Below are positions 8,005 to 18,444 of a DNA stretch of 64,000 bases, in pieces. How positions within the stretch are numbered: the stretch's first letter is position 1; each line of letters opens with the position of its first letter. The notes beneath the pieces were generated by a model, which saw only the letters and a list, made by a program, of their open reading frames with translations, was not told where the DNA came from and searched no databases. The DNA comes from Roseobacter sp. Its GTDB lineage: Bacteria > Pseudomonadota > Alphaproteobacteria > Rhodobacterales > Rhodobacteraceae. The position numbers and the translations under genes were made by a program. The DNA lies in the NCBI GenBank assembly GCA_002731875.1, contig PCCY01000021.1, forward strand, positions 1 to 64,000, read 5' to 3'.

Positions 8005-10920
8005 TCAGGATACCGCTTCGTCACAACGGGCGCACAAGCCTGCGTGCTGGTGAGTGCCCACGTCCGGCAATACTTTCCAGCAGCGCGCGCATTTGTCACC
8101 CTGCGCCTTTTCAAACACCACCGCGACGCCATCGGTTTCAGGCATACGGAAGGCTTCGGGTGGCGAATCGTCACCGGTGATTGCCACGTCAGATGTGATG
8201 CACACGTCTTCGAAGGTGACACTTTCCAATGCCGCCCGCTGCGCGTCATCCGCCACAAACACGGTCGGCGCTGCCTCGAGCGAAGCGCCTATAACCTTTT
8301 CGACTCGTTGCACTTCCAATGCAGCCGTCACAACGCGACGCGCAGCACGCACCTTTGCCCACTTCGCGGCCAGTTCGGCATCCAGCCAGTCGTTGGGCGT
8401 ATCGGGGAAATCAGTCAGGTGAACCGAACTTTCATCCCCGGGGAACCGCTCAAGCCAGACTTCCTCCATGGTAAAGACAAGCACCGGTGCCAGCCATGCG
8501 GTCAAACGATGGAATAGGATATCAAGCACGGTACGTGCAGCCCGGCGTCGCAAGGTGTCGCCATCGCAGTAGAGCACGTCCTTGCGTACGTCGAAGTAGA
8601 ACGCCGAAAGGTCAACAGTGGCAAAGGTGAAAACCGCTTGGAAAACGCCTTGGAAATCGTACTTGGCATAACCGTCGCGCACGACCTGGTCCAGCTCGGC
8701 CACGCGGTGTAGCACCCAACGCTCCAGTTCTGGCATATCGGCGGGTTCGGTCCGGTCGCTCTCCTCCAAATCCGACAGCGCGCCAAGCATGTAGCGCATC
8801 GTGTTGCGCAAACGGCGATAGCTATCGGCGGTCCCTTTCAGAATCTCGGCCCCGATGCGCTGATCGGCGGTATAGTCCGTTTGGGCCACCCACAAGCGCA
8901 GGATGTCAGCACCATACTGCTGCACGATCTTTTCCGGTACGATGGTGTTGCCGAGAGACTTGGACATTTTCATGCCCTTCTCATCCAGGGTAAACCCATG
9001 GGTCACAACGTTGCGGTACGGCGCGTGCCCCGTGGTGCCGACCGATTGCAACAACGACGAATGGAACCAGCCCCGGTGCTGGTCGGTGCCTTCCATATAC
9101 ACATCCGCGATCCCGTCCTCGGACCCATCGGGGCGGTCGCGCAGAACGAAAGCGTGTGTAGACCCGGAATCGAACCACACGTCCAGAATGTCGAACACCT
9201 GGTTATATTCATCCGGGTTCACAATACCGGTCAGGAAGCGTTCTTTTGCACCTTCTTCGTACCAGACATCCGCACCATCGGCTTCGAACGCGTCGACCAC
9301 CCTTTGATTAACCTCGGAATTGCGCAGCAAGAAATCCTCATCCGTCGGCAATGCGCCTTTTTTGGTAAAACAGGTGAGAGGTACACCCCATGCCCGTTGA
9401 CGTGACAGCACCCAGTCGGGGCGTGCCTCGATCATTGAATGCAGACGGTTGCGGCCTTTCTTCGGTACCCAGTTGACGTTGTCGATCTCGGTCAGGGCGC
9501 GTTCGCGGATGGTCTTTCCGAATGTGTCCTGACCGTCGCCGACAGGGCGGTCGATCGCGGCAAACCATTGCGGCGTGTTGCGATAGATCACCGGAGCCTT
9601 GGAACGCCAGGAATGGGGATAGCTGTGCTTGATCTTGCCACGCGCCAACAGCCCGCCGACTTCCGCCAACTTGTTGATCACAGCGGTGTTGGCGTCGCCT
9701 TCCTTACCGTTCGGCTTCAGGATCGCCTTGCCGCCAAAGAATGGCAGATCGGGACGGAAGGAACCGTCTTCGACCACATTGTAGGTGATGACCTGCTCGA
9801 GCATGCCGAGATCGCGATACAGTTCGTATTCCTCAAGGCCGTGGGACGGCGCGCAATGCACAAAGCCCGTGCCTTCGGTGTCGGTCACAAAATCAGCGGC
9901 GCGGAAATCGCGGATATCATCCCATTCGCCATTGCCGCCTTCTGCCCCGGCCAAGGGGTGTTGCAGCTGGATCCGGGCCAGTTCGTCCTGCGACACATCG
10001 CGCAGCCGGCGCACCATTGTATCCTCCAGACGCGCCCTTGCGAACACGTCCATCGCCATGGAATCCGACAGCAGATAGCGATCACCGACATCGACCCAGG
10101 ATTCTTCCGGGCAGCCGGTGACTTCGTACAGGCCATACGAAATGTCTTTGCCGTAGACCACGGCCTTGTTGCTGGGCATGGTCCAGGGGGTCGTGGTCCA
10201 GATTACCACATGTGCCCCGTCCAACGTATCATCACCGGTGCCTACAACCTTGAATTTCACCCAGATCGTAAAGCTTTCCTTGTCGTGATACTCAACTTCG
10301 GCCTCGGCCAAAGCGGTTTTCTCTACGGGTGACCACATCACGGGCTTGGACCCCTGATACAATGTGCCATTCATCAGGAACTTCATGAATTCCTCGGCGA
10401 TCACACGTTCTGCGTGGAAATCCATCGTCAAATAGGGATCGTCCCAATTGCCGGTGATGCCCAGGCGTTTGAACTCCTCGCGCTGCACATCGACCCAGCT
10501 GGCAGCAAACTTGCGGCACTCGGCGCGGAAGTCGTTGATCGGCACGTCGTCCTTGTTCTTGCCCTTCTGACGGTACTGTTCCTCGATCTTCCATTCGATC
10601 GGCAGACCGTGGCAATCCCACCCGGGGATATAACGCGCATCGAAACCCATCATCTGATGGCTGCGCACGATCATATCCTTGATCGTCTTGTTCAGCGCGT
10701 GACCGATGTGCAGGTGGCCGTTCGCATAGGGGGGGCCATCGTGCAGCGTAAAAGGCTTGCGTCCCTGTTTTTCACGCAGGCGGTCATAGACGCCGATCTT
10801 TTCCCACCGGGCCAGCCATTCGGGTTCGCGCTTGGGCAGCCCCGCGCGCATGGGGAAATCGGTCTTGGGCAGGTTCAGCGTTGATTTGTAATCGAGCGTT
10901 TCGGGGGTGTCGGCGCACAT
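8005..10920 (-). CDS. ileS: Isoleucine--tRNA ligase
   Basis: 971 aa class I aminoacyl-tRNA synthetase. PPYANGHLHIGHAL (HIGH motif) is near residue 58, the editing domain contains WTTTPWTMPSN, GWFHSSL lies before KMSKSLGNTI, the anticodon domain follows, and the C-terminal zinc site is CARCWK ... CARCDEAV. It charges tRNA-Ile with isoleucine. ATG at 10920 is chosen: AAAGGAC lies 7 bases upstream and the N-terminus MCADTPETLDYKSTLNLPKT is family-like; the longer frame is not. Confidence 0.98.
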   Translation of the reverse strand: MCADTPETLDYKSTLNLPKTDFPMRAGLPKREPEWLARWEKIGVYDRLREKQGRKPFTLHDGPPYANGHLHIGHALNKTIKDMIVRSHQMMGFDARYIPGWDCHGLPIEWKIEEQYRQKGKNKDDVPINDFRAECRKFAASWVDVQREEFKRLGITGNWDDPYLTMDFHAERVIAEEFMKFLMNGTLYQGSKPVMWSPVEKTALAEAEVEYHDKESFTIWVKFKVVGTGDDTLDGAHVVIWTTTPWTMPSNKAVVYGKDISYGLYEVTGCPEESWVDVGDRYLLSDSMAMDVFARARLEDTMVRRLRDVSQDELARIQLQHPLAGAEGGNGEWDDIRDFRAADFVTDTEGTGFVHCAPSHGLEEYELYRDLGMLEQVITYNVVEDGSFRPDLPFFGGKAILKPNGKEGDANTAVINKLAEVGGLLARGKIKHSYPHSWRSKAPVIYRNTPQWFAAIDRPVGDGQDTFGKTIRERALTEIDNVNWVPKKGRNRLHSMIEARPDWVLSRQRAWGVPLTCFTKKGALPTDEDFLLRNSEVNQRVVDAFEADGADVWYEEGAKERFLTGIVNPDEYNQVFDILDVWFDSGSTHAFVLRDRPDGSEDGIADVYMEGTDQHRGWFHSSLLQSVGTTGHAPYRNVVTHGFTLDEKGMKMSKSLGNTIVPEKIVQQYGADILRLWVAQTDYTADQRIGAEILKGTADSYRRLRNTMRYMLGALSDLEESDRTEPADMPELERWVLHRVAELDQVVRDGYAKYDFQGVFQAVFTFATVDLSAFYFDVRKDVLYCDGDTLRRRAARTVLDILFHRLTAWLAPVLVFTMEEVWLERFPGDESSVHLTDFPDTPNDWLDAELAAKWAKVRAARRVVTAALEVQRVEKVIGASLEAAPTVFVADDAQRAALESVTFEDVCITSDVAITGDDSPPEAFRMPETDGVAVVFEKAQGDKCARCWKVLPDVGTHQHAGLCARCDEAVS

Positions 10921-11116
10921 GGCAGGCGTCCTTTGGCAACGGTATTTCGGAATGGTGAATGTTCGGATGCGGTGCGAAAAACTCAAGCACCTCTGCCCGG
11001 CGTCTCGTCAATCAGAGCGCCGGGAAAATAATTCGAATAATGATCGCGGAGTTCCGGGTCATATGCAGCCTTATAGGCCGCAGCAGATCGACCGACAAGC
11101 CCCCTCGCCCCGGCAT

Positions 11117-12118
11117 CTAGCTGCCTTTGGAAAACAGCCCCGACAGCGCGCGTTTGATGATGCTGCGCACCTTGGGGCGGCGCGCTTCCGAGAACGGCAT
11201 GGGGCGACAAACCTCCATCGCGGCGACGCCAACGCGGGCAGTCAAGGCACCGTTCACCAGCCCTTCGCCAAAGCGGCGCGACAGTTTCGCCAGCATCGTT
11301 CCGCCAAGGATCGGCTCCAGCATGTCGTCGCCCACTGCCACGGCCCCTGTCGCCACCAGATGCGACAATACCACGCGCGTCAGCCGCCACGAGCCAAAGA
11401 AACCCGAACGCCCGCCATAAATCTCGGCCACCCGGCGGATCATCCGCAGGTTGCTGGTCAATGCAGCAGCGACATCGGCCAGGGCAAGAGGTACCAACGC
11501 GGTCACCGTCGCGACCTGACGCGCCGCAGCCTCAACTTCTCGGCTTGCGGCAATATCAAGCGGGCCGAGCAGTTCCGCCTCGGCCAGGGACAATAGCGCC
11601 TGCGCATCCATCTGGTCGCCGCGCAGTTCCGCCAGCCGGTCACGACCCCAGCGGGTATCTTCGCGACCTTTGTACAATGCGACCAGGCGGTCGGTCACTG
11701 ACCGCGCCGCCTTCAGATCGTCCTGGGACAGCGCCTGCCCCGCGTCGTGATGCAAACCATCGAGCCGGGCGAGACGGCTGAATGCGGCCAATTCACGCAA
11801 GCACAACAAGGCCAGTACCAGCAACACAGCGCCGATCAGGATGGTCATCGCCATCCCCAGGATCGGATAGCTTGCCATCAGCCCCATCACAAAGTTCCAT
11901 GCGGCAATCGACACCAGTGCCCCGATCAGCGTGCTCAGCAGCCACCAGAACAGGCGCACCAGTTTTGACGGCTTGCGCGCAACCAGCCGCGCCGCGATCT
12001 GCATCGCCTGCCCTTGCGGGGCCGCGATGCCCACGTCAGGCACGGGCGGAGCGTCCGAGACCGAGGGGCGCGGCGACGCTTCCGCTTCCAGGTCGAATAA
12101 AACCGGGCCTTTCGACAT
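11117..12118 (-). CDS. ycjF: YcjF/UPF0283-type inner membrane protein (TIGR01620)
   Basis: 333 aa. Two closely spaced hydrophobic segments (about residues 58-80 and 86-108) follow a variable N-terminus. The C-terminal part has GGRSGFFGSWRL and LLG/ARVGVAAMEVCRP, conserved in the UPF0283 family. The molecular function is unknown. ATG at 12118 is preferred over 12139 since AAAGGAG is 10 bases upstream and the ATG overlaps the stop of the GNAT gene by one base (TAATG). It forms a coupled set with the GNAT and ycjX genes; ycjX-ycjF pairing is widespread. Confidence 0.85.
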   Translation of the reverse strand: MSKGPVLFDLEAEASPRPSVSDAPPVPDVGIAAPQGQAMQIAARLVARKPSKLVRLFWWLLSTLIGALVSIAAWNFVMGLMASYPILGMAMTILIGAVLLVLALLCLRELAAFSRLARLDGLHHDAGQALSQDDLKAARSVTDRLVALYKGREDTRWGRDRLAELRGDQMDAQALLSLAEAELLGPLDIAASREVEAAARQVATVTALVPLALADVAAALTSNLRMIRRVAEIYGGRSGFFGSWRLTRVVLSHLVATGAVAVGDDMLEPILGGTMLAKLSRRFGEGLVNGALTARVGVAAMEVCRPMPFSEARRPKVRSIIKRALSGLFSKGS

Positions 12119-12573
12119 TACGCTGCTCTCCTTTGCCATTCAAACCGGACATCCGGCAAACCGAATTCATTGTCAGCACCGTCGCTGCGCATGACTTCCA
12201 CGACCCCCGCCTGCCGGTAGAACCGCGAAGCGCGCGCGTTCGCGGCAAAGCTCCAAAGCCCCAGGTGACTACGGTTATCCTTGGCAACGTTTATCAGGCG
12301 ACGCCCGATACCTTTGCCCTGCGCCTTGGGGTGGAGATATAGCCCGTGTATTTCCGCATCCCGTCGCACCACAAACCCGACCACTGCCTCGTCGGTCCGC
12401 GCAACCTGCACCCAGCCGACATCTATCATGTCGCCCAAGGTGCCGATTTCCTCGGCACGACTGTGGGCCCGGGGCAGCCATTCATGCTGGGCATTGGCGC
12501 ACGTCATCACATCAGATAACCTGCCGGCATCAAGTGCCCGCGCCGGCGCGATTGTAAGGTCGGAGAGGATCAC
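12118..12573 (-). CDS. GNAT family N-acetyltransferase
   Basis: 151 aa. The acetyl-CoA binding signature is [18 protein letters not shown] (about residues 77-94), with the following N-A-R-A-S-R-F-Y motif near residue 110. The acceptor substrate is unknown. It begins with GTG at 12573 inside the end of ycjX (GTGA overlap) and ends in the start of ycjF, so it is translationally embedded between these two genes, though no functional link is known. Confidence 0.85.
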   Translation of the reverse strand: MILSDLTIAPARALDAGRLSDVMTCANAQHEWLPRAHSRAEEIGTLGDMIDVGWVQVARTDEAVVGFVVRRDAEIHGLYLHPKAQGKGIGRRLINVAKDNRSHLGLWSFAANARASRFYRQAGVVEVMRSDGADNEFGLPDVRFEWQRRAA

Positions 12574-13982
12574 AGGCGGTCACCGATCAGAAATTCCGCC
12601 GCACGATCCAGCCGGATGTGCGGCGGCCCGTCGCCCGGGCGCAGGGTCAGCCGCGCGGGGGCGAACCGCATGATCTGATAATCCTGATCCAGCCATTTAT
12701 CTGCCCCCGCCCGGGCGGGGCTGAGCAGGTGCGCCGGGTCCTTGGGCAACTCACCTGGGTAAAACGCGGCCTCCTTGCCGGTCTCAAGCAAGCTACCGCG
12801 CACCACATCCAGTGTTTCGCCGTCGTGGATCATTGTTGTCTCGGTGGTCGCCCGAAGCGACGCCAGCGACATGGCGGATGTATCGGCCCCGGCAAATCGC
12901 GCCCGGTCGCGGGCATCCCGGGTGAGGGCTTCCATGATCGCTGTAAGGCTAGGGTGTTGCGAATGATGCAGATGGTCCGCCTTGGTCGCGGCAAACAATA
13001 TCTTCTCGACGCGTTTGCCACGCAGGAGCTGGGTCAGAAAACCATTGCGGCCGGGTTTGAAGCTGCCGAGTATTTCGCTCATTGCGCCGCGCAGGTCTTC
13101 GACAGCACGCGGGCCTTGATTGATCGCACCCAGAGCATCGACCAGCACCACCTGACGGTCTATACGGGCAAAATGATCGCGAAAAAAGGGTTGCACGACC
13201 TTGCGTTTATAAGCCTCGAACCGCCTTGCCATTTCACGAACCAGCGACCCACGTGATCCGTCACCTCCCGGCAGTGGGGCAAAGGTCAGCACCGGCGATC
13301 CGGCTAGGTCTCCGGGTAACAGGAACCGCCCCGGCGTGCAGTCTGAATAGCCATTGGCCCGTGCGGTCTGCAAATATTCCGCGAAGCTGGCGGCCAATGC
13401 CTGTGCGGCAGGTTCATCAAGGCGGCCATCTGGATCTGTCTGCGCGACAAGGGCGCGGTACGCGGCGGCCTCTTGTCGGTCGACGATACGCGCCAATACC
13501 TGCGCAGACCATTCGGTATAGCTTATATCCATCAGCGCCAGATCCAGCAGCCATTCGCCGGGGTAATCCACGATATCCAGATGAACCGTGCGCGGCCCCT
13601 GAAACCCGGCCAGCAACCCGTTCGGCCGCACCCGCAGCGACAGGCGCAGTTCGGATATGGCGCGCGTACTGTCGGGCCAATGCGGGGTCGGCCCCGTCAA
13701 TGCGGCAAGGTGGTTTTCGTAGTCGAACCGTGGCACGGTGTCGTCAGGTTGGGGCTGCAAGAACGCAGCCTCGATCCGCCCCTCGGATGCGGCCAACAGG
13801 CCAGGCATCCGCCCGCGATCCAGCAGGTTCGCCACAAGCGAGGTAATAAAGACCGTCTTGCCGGAACGCGCCAGCCCGGTCACCCCCAAACGGATGACCG
13901 GTTCAAAAAAGGTCTCGGCCACACCGTCCTGAACGTTTTCGACCTGCCGCCAAATTCCATCGGCAATTCTTGAGAGTACCAA
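12570..13982 (-). CDS. ycjX: YcjX-type GTP-binding protein (DUF463)
   Basis: 470 aa. A Walker A motif [10 protein letters not shown] lies near residue 35, [15 protein letters not shown] is the Walker B/G3-like segment, and ATKADHLH resembles the nucleotide-specificity motif (TKxD). YcjX is a stress-associated P-loop protein of unknown precise role, commonly paired with YcjF. The apparent start is TTG at 13982, with no better ATG in the conserved region and only a weak ribosome-binding site; a slightly different start is possible. It is divergent from truA. Confidence 0.87.
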   Translation of the reverse strand: MVLSRIADGIWRQVENVQDGVAETFFEPVIRLGVTGLARSGKTVFITSLVANLLDRGRMPGLLAASEGRIEAAFLQPQPDDTVPRFDYENHLAALTGPTPHWPDSTRAISELRLSLRVRPNGLLAGFQGPRTVHLDIVDYPGEWLLDLALMDISYTEWSAQVLARIVDRQEAAAYRALVAQTDPDGRLDEPAAQALAASFAEYLQTARANGYSDCTPGRFLLPGDLAGSPVLTFAPLPGGDGSRGSLVREMARRFEAYKRKVVQPFFRDHFARIDRQVVLVDALGAINQGPRAVEDLRGAMSEILGSFKPGRNGFLTQLLRGKRVEKILFAATKADHLHHSQHPSLTAIMEALTRDARDRARFAGADTSAMSLASLRATTETTMIHDGETLDVVRGSLLETGKEAAFYPGELPKDPAHLLSPARAGADKWLDQDYQIMRFAPARLTLRPGDGPPHIRLDRAAEFLIGDRL

Positions 13983-14074
13983 AGCCCGCGCCCGCCTTCA
14001 TCTGCTGTTGCGGATCAACATAAGCACAGGGTTCAGGGATTGCCAGATGGGCTGCCCCGAGGTACATGCTCGCC

Positions 14075-14854
14075 ATGCATCGCTATGCCTTGAAAGTTGA
14101 ATATCACGGTGCCCCTTTTGTCGGGTGGCAACGTCAAGTCGGCCTTGCCTCTGTGCAGGGCGCGATCGAAGCAGCTTTGGCCAAGATAGAACCTCGTGAA
14201 CACAGGATCGCCGCCGCGGGACGGACGGATGCGGGGGTTCACGCGCTGGCACAGGTTGCCCATTGCGACATGACGCGCAAGTGGGATCCATTCCGGCTGT
14301 CCGAAGCGCTGAACTATCACCTCAAGCCTCACCCTGTCGCCATCGTGGGGTGCGCCTATGCCACGTCCGATTTTCATGCCCGATTTTCAGCAACCGAACG
14401 GCGCTATCTTTTTCGCATTCTGGTGCGCCGCGCCCCGACCACCCATCAAACGGGCTTGGTCTGGCAGGTTAAAAAACCGCTCGATTTGGACCGTATGCGC
14501 ATGGGGGCTGCCCATTTGATCGGACAACATGATTTCACCACGTTCAGATCAACGATTTGCCAGTCCACCACGCCGGTAAAAACACTCGACACGCTGAACA
14601 TCAAAGAAGTCGAAACCCTCGGCGGACTTGAGGTGCACTTCGACGTGCGGGCACGGTCGTTTCTTCACAACCAGGTACGCAGTTTCATTGGTACGCTCGA
14701 ACGTGTGGGTGCCGGTTCGCTCATGCCGGCGGATGTCAAGGATATGCTCGACGCTCGCGACCGCGGAGCCTGCGGCCCCGTTTCGCCGCCGCACGGGCTT
14801 TATCTGGCACATGTCGGTTATGACAAAGACCCGTTCTCTCAGCCTGCGGCATAG
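14075..14854 (+). CDS. truA: tRNA pseudouridine(38-40) synthase
   Basis: 259 aa. The catalytic Asp is in [16 protein letters not shown] (about residue 52). Other TruA motifs are [15 protein letters not shown] at the start, [16 protein letters not shown] and [13 protein letters not shown]. It isomerises uridines 38-40 in tRNA anticodon arms. The start at 14075 gives the typical N-terminus; ATG at 14066 adds three residues and cannot be excluded. It is convergent with gnd, 3 bp apart. Confidence 0.96.
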   Translation: MHRYALKVEYHGAPFVGWQRQVGLASVQGAIEAALAKIEPREHRIAAAGRTDAGVHALAQVAHCDMTRKWDPFRLSEALNYHLKPHPVAIVGCAYATSDFHARFSATERRYLFRILVRRAPTTHQTGLVWQVKKPLDLDRMRMGAAHLIGQHDFTTFRSTICQSTTPVKTLDTLNIKEVETLGGLEVHFDVRARSFLHNQVRSFIGTLERVGAGSLMPADVKDMLDARDRGACGPVSPPHGLYLAHVGYDKDPFSQPAA

Positions 14855-14857
14855 CCC

Positions 14858-16287
14858 TTAGCTGACGGCGATAGGTTTCCAGTCGCCGTGGTGCACACCG
14901 GGGTCGTCGATCCGTTCAAACCCGTGCGATCCGAAAAAGTCTCGCTGTGCCTGGATCAGGTTCGCCGTACCCTTCGCGGTCCGCATCGTGTCGTACCATG
15001 CCAACGCGGCCCCAAGTGCAGGTACCGGAATACCTAGTGATACCCCGGCTGCCACGGTTTTACGCAGCCCGCCCAAGTGGGCCGCAAGCAGGTCGCGTAT
15101 CGAGGGGGACAAGATCAAGGCACCTTCGGGCAAACCGGCACGAAACGCATCGGCGATATCGTCAAGCAAGATCGACCGAATGATGCACCCTGCCCGCCAG
15201 ATTTCGGCGATACGGGTCATATCAAGGTGCCATTCAAATTCGTCAGAGGCTGCTGCCAGCACCCTGAATCCCTGTGCATGTGCCAAGACACGCGCAGCAA
15301 GCAAGGCCGATTTCAGCTCTTCCGGTGATGGGAATGCTGCCTTGTGCGCAACAGCGGGAAGAAGCGGTTCGGCGGCGACGCGCAGGTCTTTCTCGCTTGA
15401 CCAGCCGCGCGCACCGACAGCGGCCTCAATTGCGCTTGCAGACTGCCCTAGCTTCAAAGCCTCGATCAAAAGGTCCAGCGGCCTGTACCCTTTTGGCCCG
15501 CCTTATCAAGGATCATGTCAACCAGCGGTTCGCCACTACGGGCGTCAACCGTTTGCAGTGCCGCGGCAGAAACTTCGATCAGGTAAGAGCTGAGCGGCCC
15601 ACTTTGCCAAGTTTCGAACTGCGCGCCAATTTCCGCCGCCTTGAACCCACCGGCATCACGCATCAGACCGTAAATCTCGGCGATCATTTGCATGTCTGCG
15701 TATTCGATACCGTTATGCACGGTTTTGACAAAGTGGCCTGCCCCGTCCGGCCCCAAATGGTCAACGCATGGATCGCCCTCAAATTTCGCTGCGATCTTGC
15801 GGAGCATCGGGCGCAGTAGTGACCAACTATGCGCGGTGCCTCCGACCATCATCGACGGGCCGTGACGCGCGCCTTCGGCCCCGCCCGATACCCCCATGCC
15901 GACAAAGTGTTTGCCGGTGCCGGAGAACGCGGCCGACCGGCGGCGTGTATCGTGAAAGTCTGCATTACCGCCGTCAATGATCGTATCGCCATCATCCAGG
16001 AGAGGTAGAACGACGTCGATCATCGCGTCCACGGGCGCACCAGAGGGGATCATGAACAATATGCTTCTGGGACGGGCAATCGAGGCAATGAATTCGGCGA
16101 TGTCCGGGTATCCGACAAGGTTTCCAGCCAACTCGTTCGCCTGCGCCAGAAAGACGGGGATCCTGTCTGCGTGTTTGTTGCTTACGGCAACCCGAAAGCC
16201 GTTTTCGGCCAGGTTCAGCGCCAACGCACTGCCCATGGTACCCAAGCCGAAAACACCGATATCGACGTTCACATTGTTCGGAGCCAT
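14858..16287 (-). pseudogene. gnd: 6-phosphogluconate dehydrogenase, interrupted by a frameshift
   Basis: Two adjoining frames make one enzyme. The first (16287 to 15466, 273 aa) has the NADP Rossmann motif GVFGLGTMGSALALNLA, GVSGGAEGARHGPS and the catalytic HFVKTVHNGIEYADMQ, and runs to GQKGTGRWT before Phe-stop. The second (15469 to 14858, 203 aa) starts at IEALKLGQSASAIEAAVGAR, exactly where the family continues. The joined length of about 475 fits Gnd. The break is at a TTTT run on the coding strand; two fewer Ts would restore GRWTLIEALKLG, one more T would restore GRWTFLIEALKLG. All other motifs are intact, so the event is recent, a base-calling error, or a recoding site. The enzyme makes ribulose-5-phosphate and NADPH. 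Confidence 0.85.
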
Positions 16288-16435
16288 TCTATTTCCCTTT
16301 GTATGACATATCGAAATATCGGCCGCCGCTTTTCCCTCTTGCCAGTGCCGCAACCCTAAGAAATTGATTTTAGGACAGTTTTGCTATATGACAAATTTAT
16401 AAGAACAAAAATAAGTACAGGCAGTTACAATAAAG

Positions 16436-16894
16436 ATGATACATAATCTAAAACGCGCGTGGGAAGATGTGATCCTGCCTATTTGGCAACGCCCGAAACG
16501 GGTGCAGATTGCCGCGCTTTGCTATCGCGAAACGCCACACGGCAAAGAGGTCTTGCTGATTACAAGCCGTGACACCGGGCGGTGGATCGTGCCCAAAGGG
16601 TGGCCTATCGATGGGCTGGACGGGGCTGGAACCGCGTTGCAGGAAGCGTGGGAAGAGGCCGGCGTTTCCAAGGCGGATATCGAAGCGGAGCCTATCGGGT
16701 TCTATGACTATGACAAGCGCCTGAGCGAAGGCATGACCACGCCGGTCATCGCCCAAGTCTATCTTACCCGCGTGCGTCACATAAAGGATGACTACCCGGA
16801 GGTGGCGTTGCGCAAGCGACGCTGGATGACGCCGACGGCGGCAGCGGAACTGGTGTCGGAGCCCGATCTCAAGGAAATCCTGTTGAACCTGTAG
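16436..16894 (+). CDS. Nudix hydrolase (DIPP-like subfamily)
   Basis: 152 aa. It carries WIVPKGWPIDGLDGAGTAL then QEAWEEAGVSKADI, the Nudix box variant of diphosphoinositol-polyphosphate-phosphohydrolase-like bacterial proteins, in which PKGW-P replaces the usual GKIEPGE and EAWEEAG supplies the metal-binding glutamates. The likely activity is hydrolysis of a nucleoside diphosphate derivative or polyphosphorylated compound. ATG at 16436 lies at the end of an AT-rich 148-bp region shared with the divergent gnd. The PiT transporter follows after 68 bp. Confidence 0.88.
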   Translation: MIHNLKRAWEDVILPIWQRPKRVQIAALCYRETPHGKEVLLITSRDTGRWIVPKGWPIDGLDGAGTALQEAWEEAGVSKADIEAEPIGFYDYDKRLSEGMTTPVIAQVYLTRVRHIKDDYPEVALRKRRWMTPTAAAELVSEPDLKEILLNL

Positions 16895-16962
16895 CTGGCT
16901 GTGGCCTTGTGGAAAATAGCAGGTTGTGCGACGAGCGTATGCTTTAAGCAAAAGAGGCTGCG

Positions 16963-18444
16963 ATGACCGACGGACCTATCGGCCAACAGTGGAAAACGCT
17001 GGATTCCGACCTTAATCGTATTTCACGGGTCGAACAGGCTGCAACCTATGTGGCACGGCCCATGGTTGGGTTCGGGATCGCCCTTGCCTTTATCGTGCTG
17101 GCTGCATTGGCCGCGACCTTGTTCTTTGGGCAGGCACCTTCAAACTATGTCGTTGTCGCCGCTGCGGCTTTCGGGGCCTATATGGCGGTCAACATCGGTG
17201 CAAACGATGTAGCCAACAACATGGGGCCTGCCGTAGGTGCCAAAGCCCTCAGCATGGGGGGGGCCATCGTCATCGCAGCGATTTGCGAAAGTGCGGGTGC
17301 ATTACTGGCCGGCGGCGATGTTGTATCGACCATTTCCAAAGGGATCATTGACCCGGCATCGGTCGAAGACGCACAGGTGTTTATCTGGGCGATGATGGCG
17401 GCCCTGGTTTCGTCCGCGTTGTGGGTCAACCTTGCTACATGGGTCGGAGCCCCGGTATCCACCACCCATTCCGTCGTCGGTGGTGTGATGGGGGCAGGTA
17501 TCGCAGCAGCCGGGTTGTCGGCGGTGGACTGGTCATCGATGAGCATGATCGCCGCAAGCTGGGTCATCTCGCCCGTCATGGGCGGGGCGGTCGCCGCGTT
17601 TTTCCTTGCCCTGATCAAGTCGCAGATCCTCTACAAGCAGGACAAGATCGCCGCCGCGCGTCGCTGGGTGCCCATCCTGATTGGGCTGATGGCGGGCGTT
17701 TTCGCCAGCTATCTGGCTCTGAAAGGTCTGAAAAAGATCGTGCACGTAGATATGGGGCCGGCCTTGTTCATTGGTCTTGCCGTTGGGGCGCTGTCCTACG
17801 CAATGTCGTACCCGGTGATCCGCCGCGCCTCTGTCGGGATGGAAAACCGGAATAAATCAGTGAAGATCCTGTTCGGCCTGCCGCTGGTTTTTTCGGCGGC
17901 GTTACTCAGCTTTGCCCATGGGGCCAATGACGTCGCCAATGCCGTCGGCCCGCTGGCAGCTATCGTGCACGCGTTGGAATTCGGTACCGTCGAGGCAAAG
18001 GTGTCGATTCCGATGTGGGTCATGGTGATCGGAGCGTTTGGCATTTCGTTCGGGCTGTTTCTGTTTGGTCCCAAGCTGATCCGGATGGTCGGTAGCCAAA
18101 TCACCAAGTTGAACCCCATGCGGGCCTATTGTGTGGCGCTGTCCGCGGCGATTACCGTGATCATCGCCTCTTGGTTGGGACTGCCGGTCAGTTCCACCCA
18201 TATCGCGGTGGGTGGGGTGTTTGGTGTGGGTTTCTATCGCGAATGGCACATGGAGCGCCGTCTGCGCAGGCCGGACGTGACATCCGGTCAGGTCAAGCAG
18301 ATCGCCCGAGAAGAGCGGCAACGCCGCAAGTTGGTTCGGCGGTCCCACTTCTTGACGATCATAGCGGCATGGGTGATTACCGTGCCCGCGACAGCCATGA
18401 TTTCAGCGATCACCTTTCTGGGACTGAATACGGTGGTCAATTAG
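16963..18444 (+). CDS. Inorganic phosphate transporter, PiT family
   Basis: 493 aa with about ten to twelve hydrophobic segments. Both halves contain the PiT signature: VNIGANDVANNMGPAVGAKAL near residue 78 and SFAHGANDVANAVGPLAAI near 317, the inverted repeat of the family, and each is followed by a PVSTTH/PVSSTH motif. It moves phosphate by cation symport in the inner membrane. A cytoplasmic loop at about 420-460 is basic. No DUF47 partner gene is adjacent. The stop overlaps the convergent panE stop by 3 bp. Confidence 0.93.
   Translation: MTDGPIGQQWKTLDSDLNRISRVEQAATYVARPMVGFGIALAFIVLAALAATLFFGQAPSNYVVVAAAAFGAYMAVNIGANDVANNMGPAVGAKALSMGGAIVIAAICESAGALLAGGDVVSTISKGIIDPASVEDAQVFIWAMMAALVSSALWVNLATWVGAPVSTTHSVVGGVMGAGIAAAGLSAVDWSSMSMIAASWVISPVMGGAVAAFFLALIKSQILYKQDKIAAARRWVPILIGLMAGVFASYLALKGLKKIVHVDMGPALFIGLAVGALSYAMSYPVIRRASVGMENRNKSVKILFGLPLVFSAALLSFAHGANDVANAVGPLAAIVHALEFGTVEAKVSIPMWVMVIGAFGISFGLFLFGPKLIRMVGSQITKLNPMRAYCVALSAAITVIIASWLGLPVSSTHIAVGGVFGVGFYREWHMERRLRRPDVTSGQVKQIAREERQRRKLVRRSHFLTIIAAWVITVPATAMISAITFLGLNTVVN

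Noticed and set aside
15466..15469. Two separate functional genes for the halves of Gnd
   Set aside because: The second half would start with TTG without a ribosome-binding site and neither half alone contains a complete enzyme, so a frameshifted single gene is the better reading.
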